Shown piece by piece: positions 30,691-41,511 of a stretch of 64,000 bases of DNA. The notes below the pieces were generated by a model that ran no database searches, was not told the origin of the DNA, and saw nothing but the letters and a program-made list of their open reading frames with translations. Where the stretch lies: contig NZ_WTKP01000013.1 in the NCBI RefSeq assembly GCF_009793355.1, forward strand, positions 1-64,000. Reading direction: 5' to 3'. Numbering within the stretch: position 1 is the first letter of the stretch; every line of letters begins with the position of its first letter. The stretch is from Vreelandella zhuhanensis. GTDB taxonomy: Bacteria; Pseudomonadota; Gammaproteobacteria; Pseudomonadales; Halomonadaceae. The translations under genes were made by a program, and so were the position numbers.

Positions 30691-31833
30691 ATGACATCCA
30701 CCACTGGCAAGGTGATCGTCGGCATGTCCGGCGGCGTCGACTCTTCCGTGTCCGCCCTGTTGCTGTTGCAGCAGGGCTATCACGTCGAAGGCCTGTTCAT
30801 GAAGAACTGGGACGAGGACGACGGCACCGAGTACTGTACGGCCAAGGACGATCTCGCCGATGCCCAAGCGGTATGCGACAAGCTTGGCATTCCCTTGCAT
30901 ACGGCCAATTTTGCTGCCGAATACTGGGATAATGTCTTCGAGCACTTTCTCGCCGAGTACAAGGCCGGGCGCACGCCCAATCCCGATATCCTGTGCAATC
31001 GCGAAATCAAGTTCAAAGTATTTATCGAATACGCCGAAATGCTGGGAGCCGAGAAGATCGCCACCGGCCACTATGTTCGACAAGGACAGGTGCGTCAGGG
31101 GCTGGCAAGCCAAGGCACGGACGAGGTTCGCCCCCGCCTGCTCAAGGGACTCGACCCCAACAAGGATCAGAGTTATTTTCTGCACGCCGTGCCCGAAGCA
31201 GCTATCGCCAGAACTCTGTTCCCGGTGGGCGAGCTGGAAAAACCCGCGGTACGTGAGCTTGCCGAACGTCATGACTTGGTGACGGCCAAGAAGAAGGATT
31301 CCACCGGCATCTGCTTTATCGGCGAGCGCCGCTTTCGTGACTTTCTGCAACAGTACCTGCCCGCACAACCGGGCAAGATCGAAACGCCCGATGGCCAGGT
31401 GATCGGTGAGCACATGGGGCTGATGTACTACACCTTGGGCCAACGCCAGGGCCTGGGCATTGGCGGTCTGGCCGATTACTCGGAAGACCCCTGGTACGTG
31501 GCGGTCAAGGACCTTGAACGCAATGTACTGGTGGCCGTTCAAGGCAAGCATCACCCCCTGCTCTATACCGATTCATTGGCGACCGAAGCCATGGACTGGA
31601 TTGCCGGCAAGCCTCCCGTTCACAAGGGGCGTTTCACCGCCAAGACCCGCTATCGCCAGAACGATGTACCCTGCATGCTACGTACCCGCGACGATGGCGG
31701 TGTCGAGGTACATTTCGACACCCCGCAACGCGCCGTCACTCCCGGGCAATCACTGGTCATCTATGATGGTGAAATATGCTTGGGTGGCGGTGTGATTCGA
31801 GATACCTGGAATGCCCTGGAGTCAATCGCATGA
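30691..31833 (+). CDS. mnmA: tRNA-specific 2-thiouridylase MnmA
   Basis: This 380-residue enzyme makes the 2-thio group of (c)mnm5s2U34 in tRNA-Lys, -Glu and -Gln. The ATP PP-loop is GMSGGVDSS (11-19). The catalytic cysteines are Cys102 in [10 protein letters not shown] and Cys208 in [13 protein letters not shown] 30691 is 6 nt from GAGG; ATG 30685 is too close to it. The last bases overlap hflD as ATGA. tRNA-Glu (TTC), one of its substrates, is encoded at the left end of the window. Confidence 0.96.
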   Translation: MTSTTGKVIVGMSGGVDSSVSALLLLQQGYHVEGLFMKNWDEDDGTEYCTAKDDLADAQAVCDKLGIPLHTANFAAEYWDNVFEHFLAEYKAGRTPNPDILCNREIKFKVFIEYAEMLGAEKIATGHYVRQGQVRQGLASQGTDEVRPRLLKGLDPNKDQSYFLHAVPEAAIARTLFPVGELEKPAVRELAERHDLVTAKKKDSTGICFIGERRFRDFLQQYLPAQPGKIETPDGQVIGEHMGLMYYTLGQRQGLGIGGLADYSEDPWYVAVKDLERNVLVAVQGKHHPLLYTDSLATEAMDWIAGKPPVHKGRFTAKTRYRQNDVPCMLRTRDDGGVEVHFDTPQRAVTPGQSLVIYDGEICLGGGVIRDTWNALESIA

Positions 31834-32471
31834 ATTCTCCCACTCCGATTCATCGCGCTCCTGATTCCCCGGCAACGCGTCAGGCGCTGGCATTGGCCGG
31901 CGTCTTCCAGGCAGCCAGCCTGGTCGATGAACTGGCACACACCGGCCAGGTCGACCAACGTGCCTGGGATACCCTGATTCGCGCCACCGTCGACACCAAC
32001 CCGGAAAGTTTCGAAGCGATCTACGGCGGTCACCCCAATAACCTGCGGCGCGGCCTGGAAACACTCGAAGCCCTGGTCGGTCGCAAGCAAGCCAATCCGG
32101 TGGTGCTGCGCTACGGCTTTTCGCTGTTACTGCTAACCAACAAACTGCGCGCCAACACCGATATGCTCGACTCCCTGGGCCGGAAGCTCAGTCATATTCA
32201 AGGCCAGGCCAACCATTTCGGCGCTACTCATGAAAATGTGATTGCCAGCCTGGGCGAGGCCTACCAGGAAACCATTTCCACCTTCAAGACCCGCATTGTG
32301 GTGCAGGGCGACCCCTCTCTATTGCAGACCCGCATGATGCCCGAGCGGGTGCGTGCCTGTTTGCTTTCCGGCATTCGCTTCGGCCTCCTGTGGCATCAGC
32401 AAGGCGGCCGTCGCTGGAAGCTGATATTCCAGCGCAAGGCCCTGCGCACCGCCCTGGATAGCTTGAGCTGA
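31830..32471 (+). CDS. hflD: High-frequency lysogenization protein HflD homolog
   Basis: This 213-residue helical protein is the same length as E. coli HflD, a peripheral membrane protein that sequesters lambda CII. Its cellular role is unclear. Recognisable blocks are [22 protein letters not shown]-like spacing, and the C-terminal [21 protein letters not shown] followed by [12 protein letters not shown]. It overlaps mnmA by 4 bp (ATGA) and precedes purB by 80 bp, as in E. coli. Confidence 0.94.
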   Translation: MNSPTPIHRAPDSPATRQALALAGVFQAASLVDELAHTGQVDQRAWDTLIRATVDTNPESFEAIYGGHPNNLRRGLETLEALVGRKQANPVVLRYGFSLLLLTNKLRANTDMLDSLGRKLSHIQGQANHFGATHENVIASLGEAYQETISTFKTRIVVQGDPSLLQTRMMPERVRACLLSGIRFGLLWHQQGGRRWKLIFQRKALRTALDSLS

Positions 32472-32521
32472 GTGCCCGTCACGTCTGTAGCCATACCCGC
32501 GCCGACCTCTTCGCCGCTTAA

Positions 32522-33937
<1,416 letters not shown>

Positions 33938-33998
33938 TTTTCTGTCAAAGCGTCGTTTCGACCGAATGACTTTCATCGCCATTACCGAGGGCAGCGCC

Positions 33999-35180
33999 AT
34001 GCGCCACCGCGAGCCACCACCGTCTCTACTGGGCGATCTTACGCCCGCCGATTTTCTGGCCCATTACTGGCAACAGAAGCCGCTGCTGATTCGCGGTGCC
34101 TTGCCTGATTTCATCAGCCCTATCGATCCTGATGAACTGGCCGGCCTGGCTTGCGAAGACGGTATCGAAGCCCGCCTGGTTGAAGAAAACGGGCCCGAAG
34201 GCCCCTGGCAGATCAGCCATGGCCCCTTGGATGAAGCCACCTTCGCCCGGCTGCCCGAACAGGACTGGACGCTGCTGGTGCAAGCGGTTGACCACTACGT
34301 GCCGGAAGTGGCCGCTCTGCTCGAGCATTTCACCTTTCTGCCCCGCTGGCGGGCGGACGACATCATGGTCAGCTACGCCCCACCGGGAGGTAGCGTGGGT
34401 CCGCATGTCGACCAATACGATGTCTTTTTGCTCCAAGCAAGCGGCCAGCGTCGTTGGCAACTGGGGGGCAAGATAGGCGATGAGGCACCGATCATTGCCG
34501 GTATCGACCTGCGTATTCTCGAGCAGTTCGAGATCGAGGCCGGTGCCGACTGGGTGCTCGAACCCGGTGACATGCTCTACCTGCCACCGGCCTGGGCGCA
34601 TCACGGCGTCAGCCAGTCCGATGACTGCATGACGATCTCGGTAGGCTTTCGCGCTCCCTCAGCGGATGAGGCCATCACGTCCTTCGCCGATTACCTGGGC
34701 GAGCAACTTCCGGCTTCACTGCGCTATTCCGATGCCGGCATGGCACCCCCTGCCGACCCCGGCGAAGTGGATGATGCCTCAGTGGAGCGCATGCGCGCAT
34801 TGATTCTCGACACATTGGACAATCCGACTCAGCTGGCTCAATGGTTCGGCCGGGTAATGACCCAACCCAAGTATGCGGATCAACTGATACCTGCCGACAC
34901 CCCCACCGATACCGAATCGCTTGTCGCTGAGCTACAAAACGGTGCTCAACTGATGCGCAGCCTGGGGTCACGCTTCGCCTGGCGCGCCCAGGACGGCAGT
35001 GAAGCCGCCTTGTTCGTGGATGGTGACGGTATTGCCTGCGCCTTGCCGCTGGCTAAAGCCTTGGCGTCGGACATACCGCTGGATGCAACACTACTCAAGC
35101 TTCCCGGCGCACCGGAACTCCTGGCGAACCTGGTCGATCGTGGAAGCCTTTTCTGGCCGATGGAGGAACTGGAGGAATGA
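33999..35180 (+). CDS. roxA: Ribosomal protein L16 arginine hydroxylase RoxA/YcfD family
   Basis: This 393-residue JmjC/cupin 2-oxoglutarate- and Fe(II)-dependent oxygenase hydroxylates Arg81 of ribosomal protein L16 in E. coli. The iron triad is His136 and Asp138 in GPHVDQYDVF with His201 in PPAWAHHG. DDIMVSYAPPGGSVGPH and LEPGDMLYLPP are typical. A helical dimerisation domain and a winged-helix C-terminus follow. ATG 33999 has GAGGG 7 nt upstream; ATG 33966 lacks a site. It overlaps the GNAT gene by 4 bp. Confidence 0.94.
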   Translation: MRHREPPPSLLGDLTPADFLAHYWQQKPLLIRGALPDFISPIDPDELAGLACEDGIEARLVEENGPEGPWQISHGPLDEATFARLPEQDWTLLVQAVDHYVPEVAALLEHFTFLPRWRADDIMVSYAPPGGSVGPHVDQYDVFLLQASGQRRWQLGGKIGDEAPIIAGIDLRILEQFEIEAGADWVLEPGDMLYLPPAWAHHGVSQSDDCMTISVGFRAPSADEAITSFADYLGEQLPASLRYSDAGMAPPADPGEVDDASVERMRALILDTLDNPTQLAQWFGRVMTQPKYADQLIPADTPTDTESLVAELQNGAQLMRSLGSRFAWRAQDGSEAALFVDGDGIACALPLAKALASDIPLDATLLKLPGAPELLANLVDRGSLFWPMEELEE

Positions 35181-35608
35181 GCCTTACCCTGACTCTTCAA
35201 GAGGGCGACTGGGCGAGCCTCAGTGAAGCCGCCGGGGCAATTCGCCGATGCGTCTTCATCGTTGAGCAACAGGTCCCCCAGGAAGAGGAATGGGACGGGC
35301 TCGACCCGCACTGCCGGCACTTTTTGGCATATCGCGGCATGCAGGCGCTGGGGGCCGCACGCCTGCTTCCCGACGGTCACATCGGCCGTGTCGCGGTACT
35401 CACGGAAGCGCGTGGCCAGGGGGTGGGGCGAGCATTGATGGAGGCCGCCATTGCCTGCGCTCAGCGCCACGGTCACCGCCGGGTGGTGCTCAGCGCCCAA
35501 ACCCATGCACTGGCTTTCTACGAGTCCCTCGGCTTCGTCAGCCAAGGCGAAGAATTCCTTGATGCCGGCATTCCCCACTTGGAAATGGTGCGCCCCCTCA
35601 CCGGTTGA
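35177..35608 (+). CDS. GNAT family N-acetyltransferase
   Basis: This 143-residue single-domain acetyltransferase has the acetyl-CoA loop ARGQGVGRALM (motif A) and the C-terminal HALAFYESLGFVSQGEEFLDAGIPH. It looks like the YjcF/ElaA-like group. The substrate is unknown. ATGA coupling to roxA makes it the last gene of the rluE-to-roxA operon. A role in translation is possible from context but unproven. Confidence 0.87.
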   Translation: MSLTLTLQEGDWASLSEAAGAIRRCVFIVEQQVPQEEEWDGLDPHCRHFLAYRGMQALGAARLLPDGHIGRVAVLTEARGQGVGRALMEAAIACAQRHGHRRVVLSAQTHALAFYESLGFVSQGEEFLDAGIPHLEMVRPLTG

Positions 35609-35958
35609 TCATCCCACCTCCTTGTTTTCCGCCAGCGAAAAATGACTACAGCAAGTGCGTCGCCAGACCACTTCTGTAGTCAAGCTACAACCATGCCTGC
35701 CCCCAACTGCCAATTGTGCCAATTGCCTGCTTCCAGGATAGTGATCACCAACACAGCGTCCTGATCACTGCCAAGGATTCCTTGGTACCCAGACTTTTAT
35801 ACTAGAGACCTTTTTGCTAGAGACAATCCACACCAAGTGGTCGAATCTAGACGCGACTTCGCAGGTGCAGCATAAGACAACGCTCATTTGCCGCAAGAGA
35901 CATTTGCTATAAAAGACAACGGCAAACGGCTAACACTGAAAACGAAAGGATGGTTCTC
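35609..35958 (+). promoter_or_regulatory. Long repeat-rich leader of aceA
   Basis: These 350 bp have no convincing gene but many symmetric elements. A 14-bp stem with one bulge spans 35643-35682. The 9-mer TGCCAATTG occurs twice in tandem at 35708-35725. AGTGATCA at 35740-35747 faces TGATCACT at 35762-35769. CCAAGGA-T-TCCTTGG lies at 35771-35785. CTAGAGAC occurs at 35802 and 35817. A possible -10 is TATAAA at 35908-35913. The layout suggests several regulator sites for the glyoxylate shunt. Confidence 0.55.
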
Positions 35959-37554
35959 ATGTCAACACTGCTCGAAGACATCAAGGCAATATCACAATTG
36001 CGCGAAGCCCAGGGTGGCAAGTGGGCTAACATCAATCCTGAGCATGCGGCTCGCATGCGTGCTCAAAATCGTTTTCATACCGGCCTGGACATCGCCAAGT
36101 ACACCGCCAAGATCATGCGTGACGACATGGCGGCCTACGACGCCGACACCTCCAAGTACACCCAGTCGCTGGGTTGCTGGCATGGTTTCATCGGCCAGCA
36201 GAAGATGATTTCCATCAAGAAACACTTCAACACCACCAAGCGCAGCTATCTCTACCTCTCCGGGTGGATGGTCGCAGCACTGCGCAGCGAGTTCGGCCCG
36301 CTTCCCGATCAGTCCATGCATGAAAAGACCTCGGTCGCCTCACTGATCGAAGAGCTTTACACCTTCTTGCGTCAAGCCGATTCCTGGGAACTCAATCACC
36401 TCTTCCGTGACCTGGAAGAAGCCCAGAAAGCCGGTGACGAGGCCAAGCAAGAAGAACTGATCAGCAAGATCGACAACCATGAAACGCATGTTGTCCCGAT
36501 CATTGCCGACATCGACGCCGGTTTCGGTAACGCCGAAGCGACTTACCTGCTGGCCAAGAAAATGATCGAAGCCGGTGCCTGCTGTATCCAGCTGGAAAAC
36601 CAGGTATCCGACGAGAAGCAGTGCGGCCACCAGGCTGGCAAGGTTACCGTCCCGCACGAAGACTTCATCGCCAAGATCAACGCCGTGCGTTATGCCTTCC
36701 TCGAACTGGGTGTGGATGACGGCATCATCGTGGCACGCACCGATTCACTGGGTGCTGGTCTGACACAGAAAATCGCCGTAACCAACGAGCCGGGTGATCT
36801 GGGTGACCAATACAACAGCTACCTCGACGGCGATGTCATCGAAAAAGCGGAAGACATCAATAACGGCGACGTGGTGATCAAGCAAGGTGGCAAGCTGGTC
36901 AAGCCCAAGCGCCTGGCCTCCGGCCTCTACCAATTCAAGGAAGGGACCGGTGAAGACCGCGTGGTGCTCGACTGCATTACCAGCCTGCAAAACGGCGCCG
37001 ACCTGCTGTGGATCGAGACCGAGAAGCCTCACGTCGGTCAAATCGCTGCCATGGTCAACCGCATTCGCGAAGTGTGCCCAGACGCCAAGCTGGTCTACAA
37101 CAACTCGCCGTCGTTCAACTGGACACTCAACTTCCGTCAGCAAGTGTTCGATGCATGGGAGCAGAAAGGCAAGGACGTTTCCGCCTACGAGCGAGCCGAC
37201 CTGATGAACGAAAAGTACGATGATACCGAGCTTGGCAAGGTGGCCGACGACTGGACCGCCAACTTCCAGCGCGACGGCGCACGTGATGCAGGCATCTTCC
37301 ATCACCTGATCACCCTGCCCACCTACCACACGGCGGCCCTGTCCACCGACAACCTGGCCAAGGGCTACTTCGGCGACGAAGGCATGCTGGCCTACGTTGC
37401 CGGCGTGCAGCGCAAGGAAATTCGCCAGGGCATCGCGACCGTCAAGCACCAGGATATGGCCGGCTCCAACATCGGCGATGACCATAAGGAATTCTTCGCC
37501 GGTGAAGCGGCGCTCAAGGCAGGTGGCAAAGACAACACCATGAACCAGTTCTAA
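35959..37554 (+). CDS. aceA: Isocitrate lyase, long (531-residue) form
   Basis: This enzyme cleaves isocitrate to glyoxylate and succinate, the first step of the glyoxylate shunt. The sequence belongs to the long subfamily found in Pseudomonas and Acinetobacter, not the 434-residue E. coli type. The catalytic Cys222 is in DEKQCGHQAGK. The metal/substrate block ADIDAGFGN and LPTYHTAALSTDNLA are present. Glutamine before the catalytic Cys is normal in this subfamily. ATG 35959 has AAGGA 8 nt upstream. Malate synthase is not in the window. A strong terminator follows. Confidence 0.97.
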   Translation: MSTLLEDIKAISQLREAQGGKWANINPEHAARMRAQNRFHTGLDIAKYTAKIMRDDMAAYDADTSKYTQSLGCWHGFIGQQKMISIKKHFNTTKRSYLYLSGWMVAALRSEFGPLPDQSMHEKTSVASLIEELYTFLRQADSWELNHLFRDLEEAQKAGDEAKQEELISKIDNHETHVVPIIADIDAGFGNAEATYLLAKKMIEAGACCIQLENQVSDEKQCGHQAGKVTVPHEDFIAKINAVRYAFLELGVDDGIIVARTDSLGAGLTQKIAVTNEPGDLGDQYNSYLDGDVIEKAEDINNGDVVIKQGGKLVKPKRLASGLYQFKEGTGEDRVVLDCITSLQNGADLLWIETEKPHVGQIAAMVNRIREVCPDAKLVYNNSPSFNWTLNFRQQVFDAWEQKGKDVSAYERADLMNEKYDDTELGKVADDWTANFQRDGARDAGIFHHLITLPTYHTAALSTDNLAKGYFGDEGMLAYVAGVQRKEIRQGIATVKHQDMAGSNIGDDHKEFFAGEAALKAGGKDNTMNQF

Positions 37555-37590
37555 GCATAGGTTTCAAGAACTGCTTCAAGCACCATCCGA

Positions 37591-37615
37591 AGGGAGGCCT
37601 CAGGCCTCCTTTTTT
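37591..37615 (+). terminator. Rho-independent terminator after aceA
   Basis: The stem GGAGGCC-TCA-GGCCTCC is followed by TTTTTT, 37 bp after the aceA stop. Confidence 0.93.
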
Positions 37616-37864
37616 GCGTGTTATTTGCACCTTGCCCGCTTTTATTTTTTGCTACACTCGCGCTGAATTTACATGATTCGACATGAATGCCGCTTCTCTC
37701 GGGAGCTTTTGCATTATCCGCTGGTCTTAATGGCTTAAGTCGCGTATGTTGTTAAAGAACAGCGTTCTATAACTAAGCCCTACTCGAACCCGCTTTGAGT
37801 GCACGCCTAAAAATATTCGATAATCGTAAATACACGTCGTGATGTAACTGTCCTGGAGGTTTTG
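37616..37864. other. aceA-slyB intergenic region
   Basis: These 249 bp between terminator and slyB contain no convincing gene. A T-rich stretch ends in GCTACACT near 37650, a possible -10. At 37748-37765 the minus strand reads CGCTGTTCTTTAACAAC, which resembles the boxA antitermination element of rRNA operons, but no rRNA is near. The slyB ribosome-binding site GGAGG is at 37855-37859. Confidence 0.5.
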
Positions 37865-38332
37865 ATGAAACGTATTCTCCCTATTGCCGCAATGAGCCTT
37901 CTGACACTAGCAGGTTGTGCCAATACAGCCCCTTATTCCGGTGATGTCTACCGTGGCGATCAGGCAAAAACCAGTCAAAGTGTCAGCTACGGTACCGTCG
38001 TGGCGGTACGCCCGGTACAAATCCAGGCCGACAGCCGTGTTGGCGGTCTCTTGGGTTCAGGTGGCGGTGCCATCATCGGTGGTTTGCTGGGCAATCAGGT
38101 GGGTGGCGGTAGTGGCCGCCAGTTGGCAACTGTCGCCGGCGCCTTGGGTGGCGCTGTCGCGGGTACTGCCGCGGAAGATGCAACTAACCGGGTCAATGCC
38201 CTGGAAATGGAAATCCGTCGCGATGACGGTACTGATGTCGTCGTGGTACAACGTGCCGACCATCAATTTCAGCCCGGCCAGCGGGTCCGCTTGATCGGTA
38301 GCGGCAGAAACGTCAGCGTAGCCCCCTACTGA
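37865..38332 (+). CDS. slyB: Outer-membrane lipoprotein SlyB (glycine-zipper)
   Basis: This 155-residue lipoprotein stabilises the outer membrane and is PhoPQ-regulated in enteric bacteria. The lipobox is LAGC with Cys18. SGDVYRGDQAKTSQSVSYGT and VRPVQIQADS match E. coli SlyB. Next comes a glycine-zipper hairpin (residues about 60-105, GGGAIIGGLLGNQVGGGSG) that forms a transmembrane pair. EIRRDDGT and QPGQRVRL form the C-terminal domain. GGAGG lies 5 nt before the ATG. Monocistronic, with a strong terminator. Confidence 0.95.
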   Translation: MKRILPIAAMSLLTLAGCANTAPYSGDVYRGDQAKTSQSVSYGTVVAVRPVQIQADSRVGGLLGSGGGAIIGGLLGNQVGGGSGRQLATVAGALGGAVAGTAAEDATNRVNALEMEIRRDDGTDVVVVQRADHQFQPGQRVRLIGSGRNVSVAPY

Positions 38333-38374
38333 TCCGACAACGCCTCACGTCTGATAAGGACTAAAATCGAACGA

Positions 38375-38406
38375 AAAAATGCCCGGGAAAAATCCCGGGC
38401 ATTTTT
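38375..38406. terminator. Bidirectional terminator after slyB
   Basis: The stem ATGCCCGGGA/TCCCGGGCAT closes an AAAA loop, with A-run and T-run flanks on the two sides. It can serve slyB and the convergent small membrane protein gene. Confidence 0.93.
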
Positions 38407-38490
38407 GTTCCCATTTCTACGCCTGTCTTCACTTCTCTTTCTATCAGATCTGTTGCTATCAGAGTGCCTCGCCGAGGCGAGGCACTGACA

Positions 38491-38772
38491 TCAATGCGTG
38501 AACTTGCCGGAAAGCCAGGTCGCAAGCTTGACCGCAATAATCCCGATAATGGCAAGAAGCAACACCACCAGCAGTATATCCACTGGGCGCACAAGGGTAG
38601 TGGCGCCGAGAATGGCCAATACTACAGACCACATCAAGCGATTTTCTCCATGGCTTTTAAGCACACCTGGAAGCACTTTATCGAGACCTTGGCTGATGCC
38701 TTTATCCCAACGGGCGTAGGTAAAATAGAGAATCAAGGCAAACGCAATTACCCAAATCAATAAGATGGTCAT
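38491..38772 (-). CDS. Small two-segment membrane protein of unknown function
   Basis: The 93-residue protein has one hydrophobic helix at about residues 2-18 and a second, long hydrophobic stretch at about 48-88, likely two helices. A basic, polar loop (TYARWDKGISQGLDKVLPG) lies between them. I do not recognise a family. GGAGAC lies 8 nt before the ATG. It stands alone between slyB and slyD, with the shared terminator at its end. Confidence 0.8.
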   Translation of the reverse strand: MTILLIWVIAFALILYFTYARWDKGISQGLDKVLPGVLKSHGENRLMWSVVLAILGATTLVRPVDILLVVLLLAIIGIIAVKLATWLSGKFTH

Positions 38773-38955
38773 GTGAAAGTCTCCGCAAGCAGTTCACTGG
38801 ACGAGGGGAAAAGATGTGGCATAGGGTATCCCTGCCCGAGCAACGGCGCAACATCGCCGAAAGGCGAGTAAGCCCGGAAATTCTCGTTTCCCCCTGACAC
38901 AGCCTCTTTCACGCGTTACCATATTGGGACATGCACTCAGCGAAAGGCTATTCCC

Positions 38956-39438
38956 ATGCAAATCGCACAAAACGCAGTCGTCGCGTTTCACTATACCCTC
39001 ACCAACGATGAAGGTGAGGTATTGGACAGTTCAGAAGGCCGCGAGCCGCTGACTTATCTCCACGGTGCGGGCAACATTATTCCGGGTCTGGAAAAAGAAC
39101 TGGAAGGACATGAAACTGGTGAGAAGCTCACCGTCAAGGTAACACCGGAAGAAGGCTACGGTGAAGTCCAGACGCAACTGATGCAGGAAGTGCCGCGCGA
39201 TGCCTTCCAGGGTGTGGAAAGCGTTGAGCCGGGCATGCAGTTTCAGGCGCAGACTCAGGGCGGCCCACTGATGGTCACCGTGACGAAAGTGGAAGGTGAT
39301 ACCGTCCTGGTTGATGGCAACCACCCGCTGGCGGGCCAACATCTCAACTTCGATGTCGAAATTGCCGAAGTGCGTGAAGCTAGCGAAGAAGAAGCCGAGC
39401 ACGGCCATGTGCACGGCGAAGGCGGTGTCGAGCACTGA
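38956..39438 (+). CDS. slyD: FKBP-type peptidyl-prolyl isomerase SlyD
   Basis: This 160-residue cytoplasmic prolyl isomerase and chaperone helps nickel-enzyme maturation in enteric bacteria. The FKBP half has VVAFHYTL, LTYLHGAGNIIPGLEKEL and PEEGYGE. The insert-in-flap chaperone domain spans about residues 72-125, followed by VDGNHPLAGQHLNFDVEI. The His-rich metal tail is short (EHGHVHGEGGVEH). A terminator follows. Confidence 0.95.
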   Translation: MQIAQNAVVAFHYTLTNDEGEVLDSSEGREPLTYLHGAGNIIPGLEKELEGHETGEKLTVKVTPEEGYGEVQTQLMQEVPRDAFQGVESVEPGMQFQAQTQGGPLMVTVTKVEGDTVLVDGNHPLAGQHLNFDVEIAEVREASEEEAEHGHVHGEGGVEH

Positions 39439-39467
39439 TATCGCAGCCATTGCGCAATCAGACACAG

Positions 39468-39497
39468 AAAGGGCGGCTAGGCCGCCCTTTTGTCTTT
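39468..39497 (+). terminator. Terminator after slyD
   Basis: The stem AAAGGGCGGC-TAG-GCCGCCCTTT is followed by TGTCTTTT. It lies between the convergent slyD and MFS genes, 30 bp from each. Confidence 0.9.
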
Positions 39498-39526
39498 TCT
39501 ATAGCCATACCTATTGGTTAATCGTT

Positions 39527-40723
39527 TTATTGCTTGACCGCCGGCACCCGGCGTTCGAAGCGCCATAGCCCCACGGCGATAACCAACGTCACCGCCAGCA
39601 GCAACCAGGAAGCCGTTGCCACGCCTGACCAGCCGGCATGGCGCCAGAATGGTTCCAGCCAGAACCCACCCAAGCTCGCCCCCACGTAATAGAACACCAG
39701 ATAAAGTGCCGAGGCACTGCCACGTGCGCCTTGGGCATGACGCCCCACCCAGCCGGAAGCCAGCGAATGCGCCAGAAAGAACCCGAACGCATTGATGGTC
39801 AATCCCAGAATAATCAAAGGCAGTGGTTGGGCAAGCGTGATCCCGGTTCCTAGCATCAAGATCACCACACCCGCCATCATGCACAATGATGGTGACCAGC
39901 GCTTCGCCAAGCGCCCTGAAAGCATCGAGCCCAGCGTTCCTCCCAGATATGTCAGGAAGATCAGCCCCAGCCCGCTGGCCGCCAACGCATAAGGTGCCTC
40001 CGCCAAGCGAAAGGTGATGTAGCTGTACTGATTGATGAAAATCAGAAAATTGATCCCGCCCAGCAGATAGGCTGCCAGTAGCACCGGATTGCGTAAATGG
40101 CCGCGCAGATCACCCAGCGCCCGATTCAGCTCGAAACGTCGCGGAACGAATGCCTGGCTCATGGGCAGCAGGCGCCAGAACACAACACCACCGACCAGGG
40201 TCAACCCACCCACGGTGAGAAACCCGGCCATGGGTCCGCCGATTTCCGCCACACTCCCGCCTATCACGCGTCCACTGATGCCTCCCAATGAATTGGCACC
40301 GATATAAAGCCCCACGGCACTGAGCAGCGCCGGCCGTTCGAATTCATCGGCCATCCAGGCAATCGCCACCGCCGGAAGCCCACCCAGCACAAACCCCTGC
40401 ACCAGGCGCAACATCAGCAGCGCTTCAAAACTCGGCGCAAACGCCAGCGCCAACGAACACAACCCCGCCAGCAGCAGGGTCAGACGCATGATGCCTTCAC
40501 GGCCGATCGCATCCGAGAGGGGACCGAATACCAGCAGCGAAAAAGCCAACGACAGGGTAGCTACCGACATCACCAAATTGACGCCCAGGGTCGAAACCCC
40601 GTAAACCTGACGCAGTTCGGGCAAAAGCGGCTGTGGAGCATAGAGGTTGATGAATACCAGGAAAGACCCCAGGCAAAGGGCCAGGGTGGCGCGCCACCAG
40701 GCGCGACTGTGAGCTTCAATCAT
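39527..40723 (-). CDS. MFS transporter (YnfM-like)
   Basis: This 398-residue integral membrane protein shows about 12 hydrophobic helices in two halves. The MFS motif A, GPLSDAIGRE (residues about 67-76), is in the loop after helix 2, and the C-half repeat is SGRLAKRWSP. The sequence resembles E. coli YnfM and related drug/metabolite exporters. The substrate is unknown. It is 33 bp downstream of the NlpC/P60 lipoprotein gene on the same strand and may share its transcript. Confidence 0.9.
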   Translation of the reverse strand: MIEAHSRAWWRATLALCLGSFLVFINLYAPQPLLPELRQVYGVSTLGVNLVMSVATLSLAFSLLVFGPLSDAIGREGIMRLTLLLAGLCSLALAFAPSFEALLMLRLVQGFVLGGLPAVAIAWMADEFERPALLSAVGLYIGANSLGGISGRVIGGSVAEIGGPMAGFLTVGGLTLVGGVVFWRLLPMSQAFVPRRFELNRALGDLRGHLRNPVLLAAYLLGGINFLIFINQYSYITFRLAEAPYALAASGLGLIFLTYLGGTLGSMLSGRLAKRWSPSLCMMAGVVILMLGTGITLAQPLPLIILGLTINAFGFFLAHSLASGWVGRHAQGARGSASALYLVFYYVGASLGGFWLEPFWRHAGWSGVATASWLLLAVTLVIAVGLWRFERRVPAVKQ

Positions 40724-40756
40724 GCATATGGCCAGCCGGAGGATTCGTCAAAAAGA

Positions 40757-41395
40757 TTATTGGCTTAGAGCGACGCTCAGCTGTGCAATATGGTTTGGCT
40801 CGATAGCACGACGCGACTGCCAGTAATAACGCTGCCAGTAACTGTTATCCAGCCGCGAAATGGTAACCCCTTGAGAGGTAGAAGCATGCAGGAAGTGCCC
40901 ATCACCCACGTAAATACCCACATGGTTGTAGGGGCCGGGAGGACGAAAGAAGACTAGATCGCCCGCCTGAAGCTCCTGGCGATCGATCTGGTTTCCTTGA
41001 TGAATCTGTCCTCGGGTAGTGCGGGGTAATTCCAGATTGAAGGTGTCACGATAGATATTGCGTACCAGTGCCGAACAGTCGATACCCCGGTCGGTGGTGC
41101 CGCCGATGCGATACGGTGTCCCCGACCAGCGTTGGTGCTGGACCATCAAGGCTTGGCGCACCAAGGTAACGGGGGGATATTGCAAACCACGCTCCTGAGC
41201 AATAGGGCTGTTCACCGGCGACATCCATGCGCCCTCTTGCGTCGCCATACCCGGCAGCGTCAATGCAAAATAGTCTTCGGGGGGTTCGATATCGCCTTGG
41301 GAGGGGGAACCGGCACAACCAGCCAGCAAGACCACCAAAAGACAGGTGCTGACTGCACGGACTGCTGTCACAGCAGGGTGTGGCGTAGCATCCAT
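40757..41395 (-). CDS. NlpC/P60 (C40) peptidoglycan endopeptidase lipoprotein
   Basis: This 212-residue lipoprotein is like E. coli MepS/Spr and NlpC. The lipobox VLLAGC puts the acylated Cys at 27. The C40 domain has the catalytic Cys107 in RGIDCSALV, His158 in YNHVGIYVGDG and His170 in FLHASTS. It likely cleaves peptide cross-links during cell-wall growth. ATG 41395 follows GGGAG and gives a proper lipoprotein signal; an ATG at 41431 would add 12 residues. Confidence 0.93.
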   Translation of the reverse strand: MDATPHPAVTAVRAVSTCLLVVLLAGCAGSPSQGDIEPPEDYFALTLPGMATQEGAWMSPVNSPIAQERGLQYPPVTLVRQALMVQHQRWSGTPYRIGGTTDRGIDCSALVRNIYRDTFNLELPRTTRGQIHQGNQIDRQELQAGDLVFFRPPGPYNHVGIYVGDGHFLHASTSQGVTISRLDNSYWQRYYWQSRRAIEPNHIAQLSVALSQ

Positions 41396-41511
41396 GCGAA
41401 TGATCTCCCGAAAACCGATTAAAAATGACAAGTTGAGTAAAACGCTGACGTCACGACTATAGCCGGATTAATCGCCGTTGGCGAGACTCAGCCACGCCGA
41501 TTGACTGCGGC

